Assembly (NCBI GenBank): GCA_025362315.1
Contig: JANYGP010000098.1
Location: 121,032-185,031, forward strand
Direction of reading: 5' to 3'
From: Polaromonas sp.
Lineage (GTDB): Bacteria > Pseudomonadota > Gammaproteobacteria > Burkholderiales > Burkholderiaceae_C
DNA: 64,000 nt
Below, piece after piece: positions 54,703 through 64,000 of the stretch. A program made the position numbers and the translations under genes. Position 1 is the stretch's first letter. Every line of letters begins with the position of its first letter. Below the pieces are notes generated by a model. It saw only the letters and a list, made by a program, of their open reading frames with translations. It ran no database searches and was not told where the DNA came from.

Positions 54703-55683
54703 TTACTTCTTGGCTTGCTCGGCTTTGAAGCCGCTGACAATCGCCTCGCCGTCCGGGCCTGCTTTTTTCTGCCAGTCCGCTAGCATGATGCTGCCAACCT
54801 GCTTCATGTCAGCAACCAGCTTGGCGGGTGGCACCAAAATGTTCATGCCTTTTTCAGCCAGCGCTTTTTTGTAGAAATCGTTTTTTTCTTCACTCAATTT
54901 CCAGCCGCGAACCTCGGCATCTGCAGCGGCTTTTGTCAACGCCGCCTGGGTGGGTGCATCCAGTGCATCAAAGGCTTTTTTGTTCACAATGATGGCGTTT
55001 TTCGGCAACCAGGCCTGGGTGTCGTACCAGTATTTGACGCTCTCATAGGTCTTGGAGTCATAGCCGGTAGAGCCTGAACTCATATAACTTTCCACCACGC
55101 CTGTGGCCAGTGCCTGGCCCAGCTCGGCGGCCTGGATGGTAACCGGCTGCGCGCCAATCAGTTCAGCAATTTTTGCAGTGGCCGGGCTGTAAGCGCGCCA
55201 CTTGATGCCACGCAGATCAGCCACTGAAGCCAATGGTTTTTTGCTGTAAATGCCCTGCGGTGGCCAGGCCACTGTGTACATCAGCTTCATGCCCTGGGTA
55301 TCCAGCAGCTTGGTTAAAGCCGGCTTTTGGGCAGTGTAGAGTTTTTTGGAATCTGCATAAGATGACGCCAAAAATGGAATGCCGTCTGCGCCATAAATCG
55401 GGTTTTCATTTTCAAAGTTGACCAGCAATACTTCACCAATTTGCGCCTGACCGCCTTGCACCGCGCGCTTGATTTCATTGGCCTTGAAAAGCGATGCATT
55501 GGCATGTACGGTGATCTTCAATTTGCCTGCTGTAGCCTTGTCAACGTCAGCTGCAAACTGAACCAGATTTTCAGTATGAAAGTTGGTGGCTGGGTAGGCA
55601 GCAGGCAGGTCCCACCTGGTTTGAGCAAAGGAGGTTGTGCCAATGATCAGCGCGGTAGCGAGCAGGGTAAGTTTTAATTTCAT
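54703..55683 (-). CDS. TRAP transporter substrate-binding protein (DctP), first copy
   Basis: This 326-residue periplasmic receptor has a signal peptide ending SFAQT, then WDLPAAYPATNFHTENLVQF and DKATAGKLKITVHANASLFKANEIKRAV, typical of the DctP/TAXI-unrelated TRAP family, with the binding-cleft region WRAYSPATAKIAELIGAQPVTIQ. It is strikingly similar to the DctP at 57644 and less to the one at 60610. It stands alone on the minus strand, divergent from a LysR gene, and must share permeases with the operon to its right. Confidence 0.93.
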   Translation of the reverse strand: MKLKLTLLATALIIGTTSFAQTRWDLPAAYPATNFHTENLVQFAADVDKATAGKLKITVHANASLFKANEIKRAVQGGQAQIGEVLLVNFENENPIYGADGIPFLASSYADSKKLYTAQKPALTKLLDTQGMKLMYTVAWPPQGIYSKKPLASVADLRGIKWRAYSPATAKIAELIGAQPVTIQAAELGQALATGVVESYMSSGSTGYDSKTYESVKYWYDTQAWLPKNAIIVNKKAFDALDAPTQAALTKAAADAEVRGWKLSEEKNDFYKKALAEKGMNILVPPAKLVADMKQVGSIMLADWQKKAGPDGEAIVSGFKAEQAKK

Positions 55684-55721
55684 GAAAAGCTCCGGAAAGA
55701 AAAGTAGAAAAATATGGTGTT

Positions 55722-55741
55722 ATGTTAGACGCAATAAACAT
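55722..55741. promoter_or_regulatory. Candidate LysR operator
   Basis: ATGTT, ten bases, AACAT is a perfect dyad containing the T-N11-A pattern and lies in the 97-base region between dctP (first copy) and the divergent LysR gene. It is where autoregulation plus control of dctP would be expected. Confidence 0.45.
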
Positions 55742-55780
55742 GCCCCTGCCACCGGACATACCCCCAACGCCTGAGCCGCC

Positions 55781-56677
55781 ATGAACCTTCGTTTTGTTGA
55801 AGCCTTCTATTGGGTTGCGTCCCTCAAAAGTATTTCTCGCGCGGCAGAAAAGCTGTTTTTAACCCAGTCGGCCATGTCCAGCCGCATTTCTACGCTGGAA
55901 GATGAGCTGGGCGTGCTGCTGCTGGATCGGGCAGGCAAACAGTTCAAATTAACAGCAGCCGGTGCCCGCTTTTTGGTCTACGCCGACAAGCTGCTGGGCC
56001 TGCAGCGTGAGGTCAAGGCCGAGATGGGATCCAGCCAGCCGCTGGCCGTTTCCCTGCGTATCGGCGCGATTGAATCGGTCCTGCACTCATGGCTGATCCC
56101 GTGGCTTGAAAAGCTGCGCCTGGACCACCCTGGCCTGGAGCTGGAGCTCACGGTAGAAACCACACCCATCCTGGTAGAGCAGGTGGCGCGCGGCACGCTG
56201 GACATCGTGTTTGCCGTACTACCAGCTGCCAGCACCGGCGTGCGACACCATACTTTGCCGCCTATGGAGATGGTGTTTGTTGGCAACCCAGTGTTGCACA
56301 AGAAAAGAAATTACGAGCTGGATGATCTGGCTGAAATGGAATTGCTGACCTTTCAAAAAGGCTCGCAACCGCACGTCACGCTGCTTGATTTGTTCAAGCA
56401 ACACCGGCTGGAGCCCAAAAAGGTGCATGCGATTTCATCCATTTCAGCGATGGTGCAGCTGGTGCAAGGCGGCTTTGGCGTCGCGCTTTTGCCGCGAGCT
56501 GCTGTTGCGCGTTTAGGAGGCTTTGCCAAGCTAAAACCATTGGTGGTGAATGCAAAATTGCAGGCCTTGCCCATACACGCCAGTTACCGCATTGACCCAA
56601 CAGCCGACACCGTACAGGTGGTGCTTGAGTCTGCATTGGCCTTCACTGGAAGCACCAAAACAGCGCGTAAAAAATGA
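55781..56677 (+). CDS. LysR-family regulator of the TRAP/oxoprolinase locus
   Basis: This 298-residue regulator has an N-terminal winged helix (MNLRFVEAFYWVASLKSISRAAEKLFLTQSAMSSRISTLEDELGV) and an effector domain (about 90-290) with LRIGAIESVLHSWLIPWLEKL and a GGFGVALLPRAAVARLG segment. It lies between a leftward dctP and a rightward operon of UPF0317, TRAP genes and oxoprolinase, so it is the natural regulator of both. The inducer is unknown and might be the transported compound. Confidence 0.92.
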   Translation: MNLRFVEAFYWVASLKSISRAAEKLFLTQSAMSSRISTLEDELGVLLLDRAGKQFKLTAAGARFLVYADKLLGLQREVKAEMGSSQPLAVSLRIGAIESVLHSWLIPWLEKLRLDHPGLELELTVETTPILVEQVARGTLDIVFAVLPAASTGVRHHTLPPMEMVFVGNPVLHKKRNYELDDLAEMELLTFQKGSQPHVTLLDLFKQHRLEPKKVHAISSISAMVQLVQGGFGVALLPRAAVARLGGFAKLKPLVVNAKLQALPIHASYRIDPTADTVQVVLESALAFTGSTKTARKK

Positions 56678-56829
56678 ATAAAGGTAAACCCTGAGTTGCC
56701 ATGTGGCATCGAAAAAATCGATGCAGCAAGAGAATAATTTTGAATTTGCAGAAGATGAAACCCACTCTCACAATCCGCACATCGTCATGCAAATGACACA
56801 CAAAAATACGTGCATCTGGAGAAGATTTA

Positions 56830-57621
56830 GTGGGTGTTGTACCGATCATTGAAAAATCAGCCAAGGTCAGAGGTGCCATTCGTTCGGGTGAATGGACAGG
56901 CCACACCAGCGGCTTGGCGCAAGGCCATGTGCAGGGCAACCTTGTTATCTTGCCTGAGTTGCTGGCGAACGATTTTTTGCGTTACTGCCAGCGTAACCCC
57001 AAGCCTTGCCCGCTGCTGGCTGTCAGCGAGCCAGGCGATGCCATGTTGCCCAGCCTGGGTGCAGACATTGACATTCGCACTGACGTGCCGCGTTACCGTG
57101 TGTGGCGTAACGGCGAGTTGATTGACCAGCCTACCGACATCAGCAGCCTGTGGCGCAGTGACCTGGTCACGTTTGTCATTGGATGCTCATTTTCTTTTGA
57201 AGAAGCTTTGCTGGAGGCGGGCATACCGCTGCGGCACATTGCCCAAAAACGCAACGTGGCCATGTACCGCAGCAACATTGCTACCTCGCCTGCTGGCGTG
57301 TTCAACGGGCCTATGGTGGTGTCCATGCGGCCGCTCAAAGCACAGGACGCCATTCGTGCTATTCAAATCACATCGCGCTTCCCGAATGTGCATGGCGCAC
57401 CCGTCCACATGGGCGATCCGGCGCTGATTGGCATTACCGTTCTGGCCAAGCCTGACTATGGCGATGCTGTCGAAGTGTTGCCTGACGAAATCCCTGTGTT
57501 CTGGGCCTGCGGTGTGACGCCCCAAGCAGCCATTGCGCAGGCCCGCCCCGAGTTCTGCATCACCCACGCCCCAGGCGCGATGCTGATCACTGATTTACTT
57601 AACCATCACCTGGCCGTTTAG
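56830..57621 (+). CDS. UPF0317 (DUF1445) putative hydro-lyase
   Basis: This 263-residue cytosolic protein contains [66 protein letters not shown] and [10 protein letters not shown], which match UPF0317/YcsI. The family has no firmly proven reaction to my knowledge, but the same domain is fused to a D-glutamate cyclase domain in a mammalian mitochondrial protein. It starts at a GTG with a GGAGAA site and sits just before dctP, dctQ and dctM. With the downstream 5-oxoprolinase this suggests a role in D-glutamate or 5-oxoproline metabolism (inference). Confidence 0.85.
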   Translation: MGVVPIIEKSAKVRGAIRSGEWTGHTSGLAQGHVQGNLVILPELLANDFLRYCQRNPKPCPLLAVSEPGDAMLPSLGADIDIRTDVPRYRVWRNGELIDQPTDISSLWRSDLVTFVIGCSFSFEEALLEAGIPLRHIAQKRNVAMYRSNIATSPAGVFNGPMVVSMRPLKAQDAIRAIQITSRFPNVHGAPVHMGDPALIGITVLAKPDYGDAVEVLPDEIPVFWACGVTPQAAIAQARPEFCITHAPGAMLITDLLNHHLAV

Positions 57622-57643
57622 GCTAAAAACGAAGGAGCTACCG

Positions 57644-58612
57644 ATGAAAAAACTTTTAATTTCTCTTGCTGCCGTCATGACGTTGGGCACGGCCCTTGCG
57701 CAAACCAAGTGGGACTTGCCGTCGGGCTATGGTGCCAATACCTTTCAGGTACAAAACCTGACGCAGTTCGCCACCGATGTGGACAAGGCCACTGCAGGCA
57801 AACTCAAAATTACCGTGCACCCGAACGCGTCGCTGTTCAAGGCCAATGAAATCAAGCGTGCCGTGCAATCAGGGCAAACCCAATCGGGTGAATTTATTTT
57901 GTCGCTTTACGCCAATGAAGCGCCTGTGTTTGGCGTGGACTCCATTCCGTTTTTGGCCACCAGTTATGCCGATTCAAAACGGCTTGATGCAGCCTCGCGT
58001 GAGCTGTTGATCAAGACGCTGGCTGCCCAGGGCATCAAGCTGCTGTACACCGTGCCATGGCCACCGCAAAGTTTGTATTCCAAAAAAGCGCTGACCAAAT
58101 TAGCCGATTTGAAAAGCACCAAAATGCGTGCCTACAACCCAGCCACATCATTCATCGCCACCGCGGTGGGTGCGCAGCCGGTCACGATTCAATTGGCAGA
58201 GCTGCCAGCTGCATTGGCCACTGGCGGTGCAGACAACTTTTTGACATCCACATCAAGCGGCATTGACAGCAAGCTGTATGAAAGCGTCAAATTTTTCTAC
58301 GACGTCAACGCCTGGTTGCCGCGCAACGCGGTGGTGGTCAATCAAAAAGCATTCGATGCACTGGACAAGGCGGGCCAGGACGCCGTGCTGCAACAGGCTG
58401 CTGCGGCTGAGGCGCGTGGCTGGCAAATCAGCGAGAAAAACAATGCCGACAATTTGAAGGAGCTGGCCGCCAAGGGCATGAAAATTGATACAGTCGTGGG
58501 CGAGGCTTTGAAGAAAGAACTCAAACCGATTGGTGACACCATGACAGCCGACTGGCTCAAATCGGCTGGGCCCGAAGGCAAAGCCATCATCGACGCGTAC
58601 AACAAAAAGTAA
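57644..58612 (+). CDS. TRAP transporter substrate-binding protein (DctP), second copy
   Basis: This 322-residue receptor has a signal peptide ending TALAQT, then WDLPSGYGANTFQVQNLTQF and DKATAGKLKITVHPNASLFKANEIKRAV, nearly the same as the first copy. The cleft region is MRAYNPATSFIATAVGAQPVTIQ. A good AAGGAG site precedes the ATG. It directly precedes the permease genes and is therefore the principal receptor of this transporter. Confidence 0.94.
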   Translation: MKKLLISLAAVMTLGTALAQTKWDLPSGYGANTFQVQNLTQFATDVDKATAGKLKITVHPNASLFKANEIKRAVQSGQTQSGEFILSLYANEAPVFGVDSIPFLATSYADSKRLDAASRELLIKTLAAQGIKLLYTVPWPPQSLYSKKALTKLADLKSTKMRAYNPATSFIATAVGAQPVTIQLAELPAALATGGADNFLTSTSSGIDSKLYESVKFFYDVNAWLPRNAVVVNQKAFDALDKAGQDAVLQQAAAAEARGWQISEKNNADNLKELAAKGMKIDTVVGEALKKELKPIGDTMTADWLKSAGPEGKAIIDAYNKK

Positions 58613-58621
58613 AGGTACTCC

Positions 58622-59197
58622 ATGACACAAGCTTCCATCCCTGTTATTAATTCGCCTTCCGCGTTGCGGGCAGGGCTGGACGCGGTGTACATGGCGGCGG
58701 CCGTGCTGGGCGCTGTGTGCGTGGCACTCATTTGCGTGCTGATGGTCTTCCAGTCGCTGGGCCGGGAGTTTGGCCTGAACACCGGGGCAACCAATGACAT
58801 CGTGTCCTGGCTGTGCGCAGCGGCCGCTTTTTTAACCATGGCGCATGCCTTCAAGCATGGTGACTTTGTGCGGGTGACCTTGGTGCTGGAAAAAGTCAGT
58901 GCGAAAACCCGGCGTGTGATGGAACTTGTCAGCTTGGCCATTGCCTTGGTGGCTGTGGCTTACCTGGCCTGGTGGGCGTGTCGCTTTACCTACCAGAGCT
59001 TTGAATTCAAGGAGTTGGCGCAGGGCCTGCTGCCGTTGCCAATATGGATCCCGCAACTCAGCTTTGCGTTGGGCTCGGTGCTGCTGCTGGTGGCGGTGTT
59101 TGACGAGTTTGTGATTGTGGTGCGTGGCGGTGTGCCAACCTTTGTGCGGCTGACGGCAGAGCGTCATGCCAAAGGTGATTTTTCATCCGACATTTAA
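58622..59197 (+). CDS. dctQ: TRAP transporter small permease (DctQ)
   Basis: This 191-residue membrane protein has four predicted helices (about 24-46, 60-78, 102-125 and 138-160) and the motif DIVSWLCAAAAFLTMAHAFKHGDFVRVTLVLEKV typical of the DctQ subunit. It pairs with DctM to form the sodium-driven importer. Ten bases separate it from the receptor gene. Confidence 0.93.
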   Translation: MTQASIPVINSPSALRAGLDAVYMAAAVLGAVCVALICVLMVFQSLGREFGLNTGATNDIVSWLCAAAAFLTMAHAFKHGDFVRVTLVLEKVSAKTRRVMELVSLAIALVAVAYLAWWACRFTYQSFEFKELAQGLLPLPIWIPQLSFALGSVLLLVAVFDEFVIVVRGGVPTFVRLTAERHAKGDFSSDI

Positions 59198-59229
59198 ATT
59201 CAAAACAATAACAACATCGAAAGAACAAC

Positions 59230-60540
59230 ATGGATATTTTGACCATAGGCGGCATCTTGCTGGTCTTGATGATGGTGCTGCTGTCAGGCGGCGTGTGGAT
59301 TGCCATGACGCTGGCCATTTGCGGCTGGGTGGGGCAGGCGTTTTTCACGACCACACAGCCGGGCCTCAATCTGTTTTCAGCTTTTTGGGAAAGCAACGCC
59401 AGCTGGGAGCTGGCCGCGCTACCGCTGTTTATCTGGATGGGCGAGATTTTGTTTCGCACCAAGCTCAGTGAAGAAATGTTCACGGGCCTGGCCCCGTGGC
59501 TGAACCGTGTGCCTGGGCGACTGTTTCACACCACCATTTTGGGCTGCGGCATTTTTGGGTCGGTATCAGGCTCATCAGCAGCCACCTGCGCCACGATTGC
59601 CAAGGTGTCTTTGCCAGAACTCACCAAACGCGGTTACGACGAAAAGATTGCGATTGGCTCCCTGGCTACAGCAGGCACGTTGGGTATTTTGATACCGCCG
59701 TCCATCACCATGGTGGTGTATGCCGTAGCGGCTGATGCGTCGATCATCCGCATCTTTTTGGCAGGATTTCTGCCTGGCTTTTTGCTGATGGCTTTGTTCT
59801 CGGGCTACATCGCATGGTGGTCGATTCGCAACAAGGACAAAATGCCGCCGCCAGAACCGGCCACCACCTTCAAAGAGAAGATGCGGCTGTCTAAAAACCT
59901 GATTCCGTGCGCGCTACTGATTGTGTTCATTTGCTGGTCGCTGATTGCTGGCTGGGCTACCGCGACTGAATGCGCTGCTTATGGTGTGGTTGGCTCGCTC
60001 GCATTGGCGATGTGGAGCAAATCACTGACCTGGGCCAACTTCAATGAAGCTTTGATGGGTGCTACCCGTACCAGTTGCATGATCATGTTCATCCTGGCGG
60101 GCGCTGCTTTTTTAACCAAAACCATGGCCTTTACCGGCGTGCCGCGCGAGCTGGCCGAGTGGGTCAATTCGCTCAACTTGTCGCCCTACGCATTGATTTC
60201 TTGTCTGGTGGTGGTGTACCTGGTGCTGGGTACGGCGCTGGACGGCATCAGCATGATTGTGCTGACCGCTGCGGTCGTGATGCCGATGGTGCAAAAGGCG
60301 GGGTTTGACCTGATCTGGTTCGGTATTTTTGTGATCTTGCTGGTCGAGATTGCAGAGGTCACGCCGCCTGTCGGATTCAATTTATTTGTACTACAAAACA
60401 TGACAGGCAAAGACAGCAACACGATTGCCGTGGCGGCGATTCCGTTTTTCTTTTGCCTGGTGGTGTGCATCGTTTTGGTCACCGTGTTTCCGCAAATCGT
60501 CACCATCTTGCCGGACTTGGTGATGGGCGTTTCAAAGTAG
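59230..60540 (+). CDS. dctM: TRAP transporter large permease (DctM)
   Basis: This 436-residue protein has about twelve hydrophobic segments. It shows DctM landmarks: FWESNASWELAALPLFIWMGEILFRTKLSEEMF, GSVSGSSAATCATIAKVSLPELTKRGYDEKIAIGSLATAGTLGILIPPSI, and GTALDGISMIVLTAAVVMPMV. It carries out sodium-coupled transport in an elevator mode. It is the only TRAP permease in the window, against three receptors. Confidence 0.96.
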   Translation: MDILTIGGILLVLMMVLLSGGVWIAMTLAICGWVGQAFFTTTQPGLNLFSAFWESNASWELAALPLFIWMGEILFRTKLSEEMFTGLAPWLNRVPGRLFHTTILGCGIFGSVSGSSAATCATIAKVSLPELTKRGYDEKIAIGSLATAGTLGILIPPSITMVVYAVAADASIIRIFLAGFLPGFLLMALFSGYIAWWSIRNKDKMPPPEPATTFKEKMRLSKNLIPCALLIVFICWSLIAGWATATECAAYGVVGSLALAMWSKSLTWANFNEALMGATRTSCMIMFILAGAAFLTKTMAFTGVPRELAEWVNSLNLSPYALISCLVVVYLVLGTALDGISMIVLTAAVVMPMVQKAGFDLIWFGIFVILLVEIAEVTPPVGFNLFVLQNMTGKDSNTIAVAAIPFFFCLVVCIVLVTVFPQIVTILPDLVMGVSK

Positions 60541-60609
60541 CGACGCGTGTTACGGCAAAAAACGGAACAGCGCCGAACGCTGCATTTTTCTCACACCTGA
60601 GGAATCATC

Positions 60610-61593
60610 ATGAAGTTCATAAAAATCGGAGCTGCTCTGGCAGCCTCGCTGGCAGGGCTTTGCCTGGCCCAAACCACAAATACCGTCACAAACTGGAAAC
60701 TCGCCACTGGGTATCGAGCGGAATCCTTTCACACGCAAAACATTGCCCAGTTTGCGCGTGATGTTGCTGATGCCAGCGCAGGAAAGCTGACGATTGAGGT
60801 GTTCCCCAACAGCACGCTGGCCAAGCTGGCCGACATCAGCCAGACGGTGCGTGACGGCAAAGCCCAGGCGGGTGAAACCATCATGACCAGCATGGTCAAA
60901 GACATCCCGATAGCGGGTGCTGACTCGGTGCCGTTTGTTGTCAGCTCGTACAGCGACGCGCAGCGTCTGTGGAAGCTGCAACGCCCCGGCATTGAAAAGC
61001 ACTTTGCTGAACGCGGCATGAAGCTGCTGTACGCCGTACCGTGGCCGCCGCAGGGTTTGCACTCCAGCAAGCCGGTTCGTAGCCTGGCCGACTTCAAGGG
61101 CACGCAAATGCGCACCTACAACTCGACCACACTGCGCATTGCCGAGCTGCTGGGTGCCAGGCCTGTTGACGTACCCATGGTTGATGTGGGCAAGGCATTG
61201 TCCGAGGGCAGGATGGACAACATGATCACGTCTGCCTTGACCGGGGTTGAAAACAAGGTGTGGGGGCAAATCAAGTACTACTACGAGATCAATGCCTGGT
61301 TTCCCAAAAATGTGGTGTTTGTCAGCAACAAAGCCTTTGATGCATTGAAGCCGGAAACCCGTGCAGCGGTGCTCAAAGCTGCAGGCGATGCGGAAACGCG
61401 CGGCTGGTCAGCCAGCCAGGCACTGGCTACAAGCGCAACTGAAGAGCTGCGCGCCAATGGCGTGAAGATTGAGCGCATCCCACCTGACGTTGATTTGGAA
61501 ATCAAGCGCATGGGCGAAAAATTCTCACGTGAATGGGTCCGCTCTGTTGGCAATGAAGCCAACACCATTTTTGTGCCCTACTATATTAAGTAA
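60610..61593 (+). CDS. TRAP transporter substrate-binding protein (DctP), third copy
   Basis: This 327-residue receptor has a signal peptide ending CLAQT, then NWKLATGYRAESFHTQNIAQF, and a more divergent body (GKLTIEVFPNSTLAKLADISQTVRDGKAQAGE) than the other two copies. The cleft region MRTYNSTTLRIAELLGARPVDVP matches the family. It lies between dctM and the oxoprolinase and presumably binds a related but different compound for the same permease. Confidence 0.93.
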   Translation: MKFIKIGAALAASLAGLCLAQTTNTVTNWKLATGYRAESFHTQNIAQFARDVADASAGKLTIEVFPNSTLAKLADISQTVRDGKAQAGETIMTSMVKDIPIAGADSVPFVVSSYSDAQRLWKLQRPGIEKHFAERGMKLLYAVPWPPQGLHSSKPVRSLADFKGTQMRTYNSTTLRIAELLGARPVDVPMVDVGKALSEGRMDNMITSALTGVENKVWGQIKYYYEINAWFPKNVVFVSNKAFDALKPETRAAVLKAAGDAETRGWSASQALATSATEELRANGVKIERIPPDVDLEIKRMGEKFSREWVRSVGNEANTIFVPYYIK

Positions 61594-61614
61594 CCTGCTC
61601 TCGAAATTCAAAAA

Positions 61615-64000
61615 ATGACGCAAGAAACATCACGCCTTTCAAGTCAAACCGCACCCGACAAGCGCTGGCAATTCTGGATTGACCGGGGCGGCACTTTTAC
61701 TGACATCGTCGGCAAAAAGCCTGACGGCAGCCTGGTGACGCACAAGCTGTTAAGCGAAAACCCGGAGCAGTACCGAGATGCTGCCGTGGCGGGCATTCGG
61801 CACCTGCTGGGTTTGAAGGCTGGCGAAGCAATTAGTGCCGATGTGGTGGACTGCGTGAAGATGGGCACCACGGTAGCCACCAACGCGCTGCTGGAGCGCA
61901 AGGGTGAGCCGACGCTGCTGGTCACGACCATAGGCTTTAGGGATGCACTGCGTATTGCCTACCAAAACCGCCCACGCCTGTTTGACCGCAACGTGGTGCT
62001 GCCCGAGTTGCTCTACAGCGCCGTGATTGAGGCGCATGAGCGGGTGGGTGCACAGGGTGAAGTGTTGCAGGAACTGAATGAGTCGCTATTAAAAACTGAG
62101 CTGCTCGTGCAATATTCCAGAGGCCTGAGAAGCCTTGCCATCGTTTTTATGCATGGTTACCGGTATACCGAACATGAAAAAACTGCCAAGCGCATCGCCT
62201 TGGAAGTCGGCTTCACGCAAGTCAGTACCTCGCATGAAACCAGCCCCATGATGAAGTTCGTCAGCCGGGGGGACACCACGGTGGTCGATGCGTATCTGTC
62301 GCCCATCTTGCGCCGCTACGTGAACCAGGTGGCGGGCGAAATGCCAGGCGTCAAACTGTTTTTCATGCAGTCATCGGGCGGCTTGACGGACGCGCATGTG
62401 TTTCAAGGCAAGGACGCTATTTTGAGCGGCCCTGCGGGCGGTATTGTGGGCATGGCCCGGACGGCGGCCATTGCAGGGCATGCCAAGGTGATTGGCTTTG
62501 ACATGGGCGGCACGTCCACCGATGTGTCGCACTATGCAGGTGAGTTTGAACGCGAGTTTGAAACGCAGGTGGCGGGCGTACGCATGCGCGCCCCCATGAT
62601 GAGCATCCACACTGTGGCTGCAGGTGGCGGTTCGATTTTGAAGTTTGACGGTGAGCGCTTTCGTGTTGGCCCACAAAGCGCGGGTGCCAATCCCGGCCCA
62701 GCCAGCTACCGGCGTGGCGGCAGGCTGGCGGTGACAGACGCGAATGTGATGGTCGGCAAGGTGCAGCCGCGTTACTTCCCCAAAGTGTTTGGCCCCAATG
62801 CGGATGAACCGCTGAGCTACGAAGCAGCCGCTGCCCAGTTCAATGACCTGGCTGGGCAGACTGGCCGCAGCGCGGAGGTGGTGGCAGAAGGGTTCATCAA
62901 TATCGCCGTGCAGCAGATGGCCAACGCCATCAAAAAGATATCTGTCGCACGTGGTTACGACGTCACGCGCTACACATTGCAATGCTTTGGCGGCGCGGGT
63001 GGCCAGCATGCCTGCCTGGTGGCTGATGCATTGGGTATGACGCGGGTGTTTGTTCATCCGATGGCGGGGGTGCTGAGCGCCTATGGCATGGGCCTGGCCG
63101 ACCAGAACGTCATCAAAGAGCAAGCCATTGAATTGAAGCTGACAAGCAGTGCCTTGCCTGAAATTGCACAGGTACTCAATAGCCTGGCAGCCACAGCTGA
63201 GGCTGAACTACAGCGCCAGCAAGTCAACACGGGCAACATCACCACGCATCACCGGGTGCATGTGCGGTATGAGGGCAGCGATGCGGCATTGATTGTTCCA
63301 TTTGGAACCCTTGAACAAATCGAATCAGGCTTTGAAGCCGCATACCGCCAGCGCTTTGCTTTCTTGATGCAGGGCAAAGGTCTGGTGGTCGAGGCCGTAT
63401 CGGTGGAATCAGTGATTGCAGGTGATGCGCCCGCTGAACCGCGACACGCGACACACGAACCGCGTGAAGTGCCCCGGCGCGAGATGGTACGGATGTATTC
63501 AGGCGGGCAGTGGCATGACGCTGCGCTGGTGGTGCGCGAAGACCTGCAACCCGGCGACATCATCCCCGGCCCCGCCATCATTGCAGAGAAGAATGCAACG
63601 ACGGTCATTGAACCCGGCTGGGAAGCGAACCTGACAGCGCTTGACCACCTGGTGCTGGACAGGCGAGCCGAGCGTGCTATCAAGTTTGCAGCAGGTACCA
63701 CCGTAGACCCTGTGCTGCTGGAAGTATTCAACAATCTCTTCATGAACATTGCCGAGCAGATGGGCCTGCAACTGCAAAACACCGCGTACTCGGTCAACAT
63801 CAAGGAGCGGCTGGACTTCAGCTGCGCGCTGTTTGACACCGCAGGCAACCTGATTGCCAACGCACCACACATGCCGGTGCACTTGGGGTCGATGGGCGAG
63901 AGCATCAAAACCGTGATTCGCGAGAACGCGGGCAAGATGGAGCCGGGCAATGTGTATGTGCTGAATGACCCGTACCACGGCGGCACGCACCTGCCAGACA
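61615..64000 (+). CDS. 5-Oxoprolinase / N-methylhydantoinase (HyuA-HyuB fusion), 5' part
   Basis: This open frame of 795 codons runs off the window. The N-terminal ASKHA-type kinase-like domain (HyuA) begins [14 protein letters not shown], with [48 protein letters not shown] and [22 protein letters not shown]. From about residue 705 the HyuB domain starts ([40 protein letters not shown], then [12 protein letters not shown]). Such fusions cleave 5-oxoproline to glutamate with ATP. The start ATG at 61615 follows the third dctP by 21 bases and lacks a clear ribosome site. Bases 62085-62132 resemble the dispersed element, but the residues look ordinary. Confidence 0.92.
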   Translation, partial: MTQETSRLSSQTAPDKRWQFWIDRGGTFTDIVGKKPDGSLVTHKLLSENPEQYRDAAVAGIRHLLGLKAGEAISADVVDCVKMGTTVATNALLERKGEPTLLVTTIGFRDALRIAYQNRPRLFDRNVVLPELLYSAVIEAHERVGAQGEVLQELNESLLKTELLVQYSRGLRSLAIVFMHGYRYTEHEKTAKRIALEVGFTQVSTSHETSPMMKFVSRGDTTVVDAYLSPILRRYVNQVAGEMPGVKLFFMQSSGGLTDAHVFQGKDAILSGPAGGIVGMARTAAIAGHAKVIGFDMGGTSTDVSHYAGEFEREFETQVAGVRMRAPMMSIHTVAAGGGSILKFDGERFRVGPQSAGANPGPASYRRGGRLAVTDANVMVGKVQPRYFPKVFGPNADEPLSYEAAAAQFNDLAGQTGRSAEVVAEGFINIAVQQMANAIKKISVARGYDVTRYTLQCFGGAGGQHACLVADALGMTRVFVHPMAGVLSAYGMGLADQNVIKEQAIELKLTSSALPEIAQVLNSLAATAEAELQRQQVNTGNITTHHRVHVRYEGSDAALIVPFGTLEQIESGFEAAYRQRFAFLMQGKGLVVEAVSVESVIAGDAPAEPRHATHEPREVPRREMVRMYSGGQWHDAALVVREDLQPGDIIPGPAIIAEKNATTVIEPGWEANLTALDHLVLDRRAERAIKFAAGTTVDPVLLEVFNNLFMNIAEQMGLQLQNTAYSVNIKERLDFSCALFDTAGNLIANAPHMPVHLGSMGESIKTVIRENAGKMEPGNVYVLNDPYHGGTHLPD

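Overview
The window comes from a betaproteobacterium, most likely a member of the Comamonadaceae (Polaromonas- or Rhodoferax-like). The evidence is several orphan Bug-type periplasmic receptors, TRAP transporters, lipoyl domains fused to the E3 of pyruvate dehydrogenase, a Trp-rich small protein of the kind seen in Burkholderiales, and a ~48-bp dispersed element (core AGCTGCTnGCGCCC...GGGCT) that I associate from memory with that family. The species call is an inference. I see no rRNA, tRNA, CRISPR, prophage or insertion sequence. Most of the window is chromosomal housekeeping DNA interleaved with small catabolic loci.

Layout. 1-2346: end of a polyamine-type ABC importer (potG'-potH-potI). 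2374-4309: EamA exporter, AIG2-like cyclotransferase and a Ser/Gly-rich lipoprotein. 4684-7716: divergent class I and class II fumarases. 7720-13942: UPF0114 membrane protein, acs, a small cytochrome c, a Trp-rich protein, ilvD and lgt. 14029-18595: a catabolic unit (HisD-like dehydrogenase, Bug receptor, M81/MlrC-type peptidase) divergent from an XRE-cupin regulator. 18817-21358: molybdenum cofactor genes mobB-moeA-moaD-moaE. 21359-27554: a lipoprotein, clpB, lipocalin, YebC-like protein, folD and a response regulator. 27601-37425: a PAS histidine kinase divergent from the pyruvate dehydrogenase operon aceE-aceF-[Ntn hydrolase]-lpdA. 37915-40416: LysR, RidA-like protein and a Bug gene broken by one stop codon. 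40479-47434: two 5'-nucleotidase-family lipoproteins flanking a Bug-matB (malonyl-CoA synthetase) pair. 47513-50211: a secreted unknown, an aldo/keto reductase and a decayed CYTH-CHAD gene. 50451-53445: glutathione-dependent formaldehyde oxidation (frmA, an extra alpha/beta hydrolase, fghA). 53526-64000: crcB, then a locus with an Asp/Glu racemase-family enzyme, three TRAP receptors, one TRAP permease pair, a LysR regulator, a UPF0317 (DUF1445) protein and an ATP-dependent 5-oxoprolinase that runs off the end.

Two observations stand out. First, the pyruvate dehydrogenase operon carries, between E2 and E3 and overlapping the end of aceF by four bases, a proteasome-type Ntn hydrolase (HslV/Anbu/BPH-like, with Thr directly after the start codon). 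Second, the interdomain linkers of E2 and E3 in the same operon are built from in-frame copies of palindromic intergenic-type repeats, at three separate places. The last 10 kb reads as a plausible uptake and degradation system for 5-oxoproline, D-glutamate or a related lactam. That is inference from gene content.
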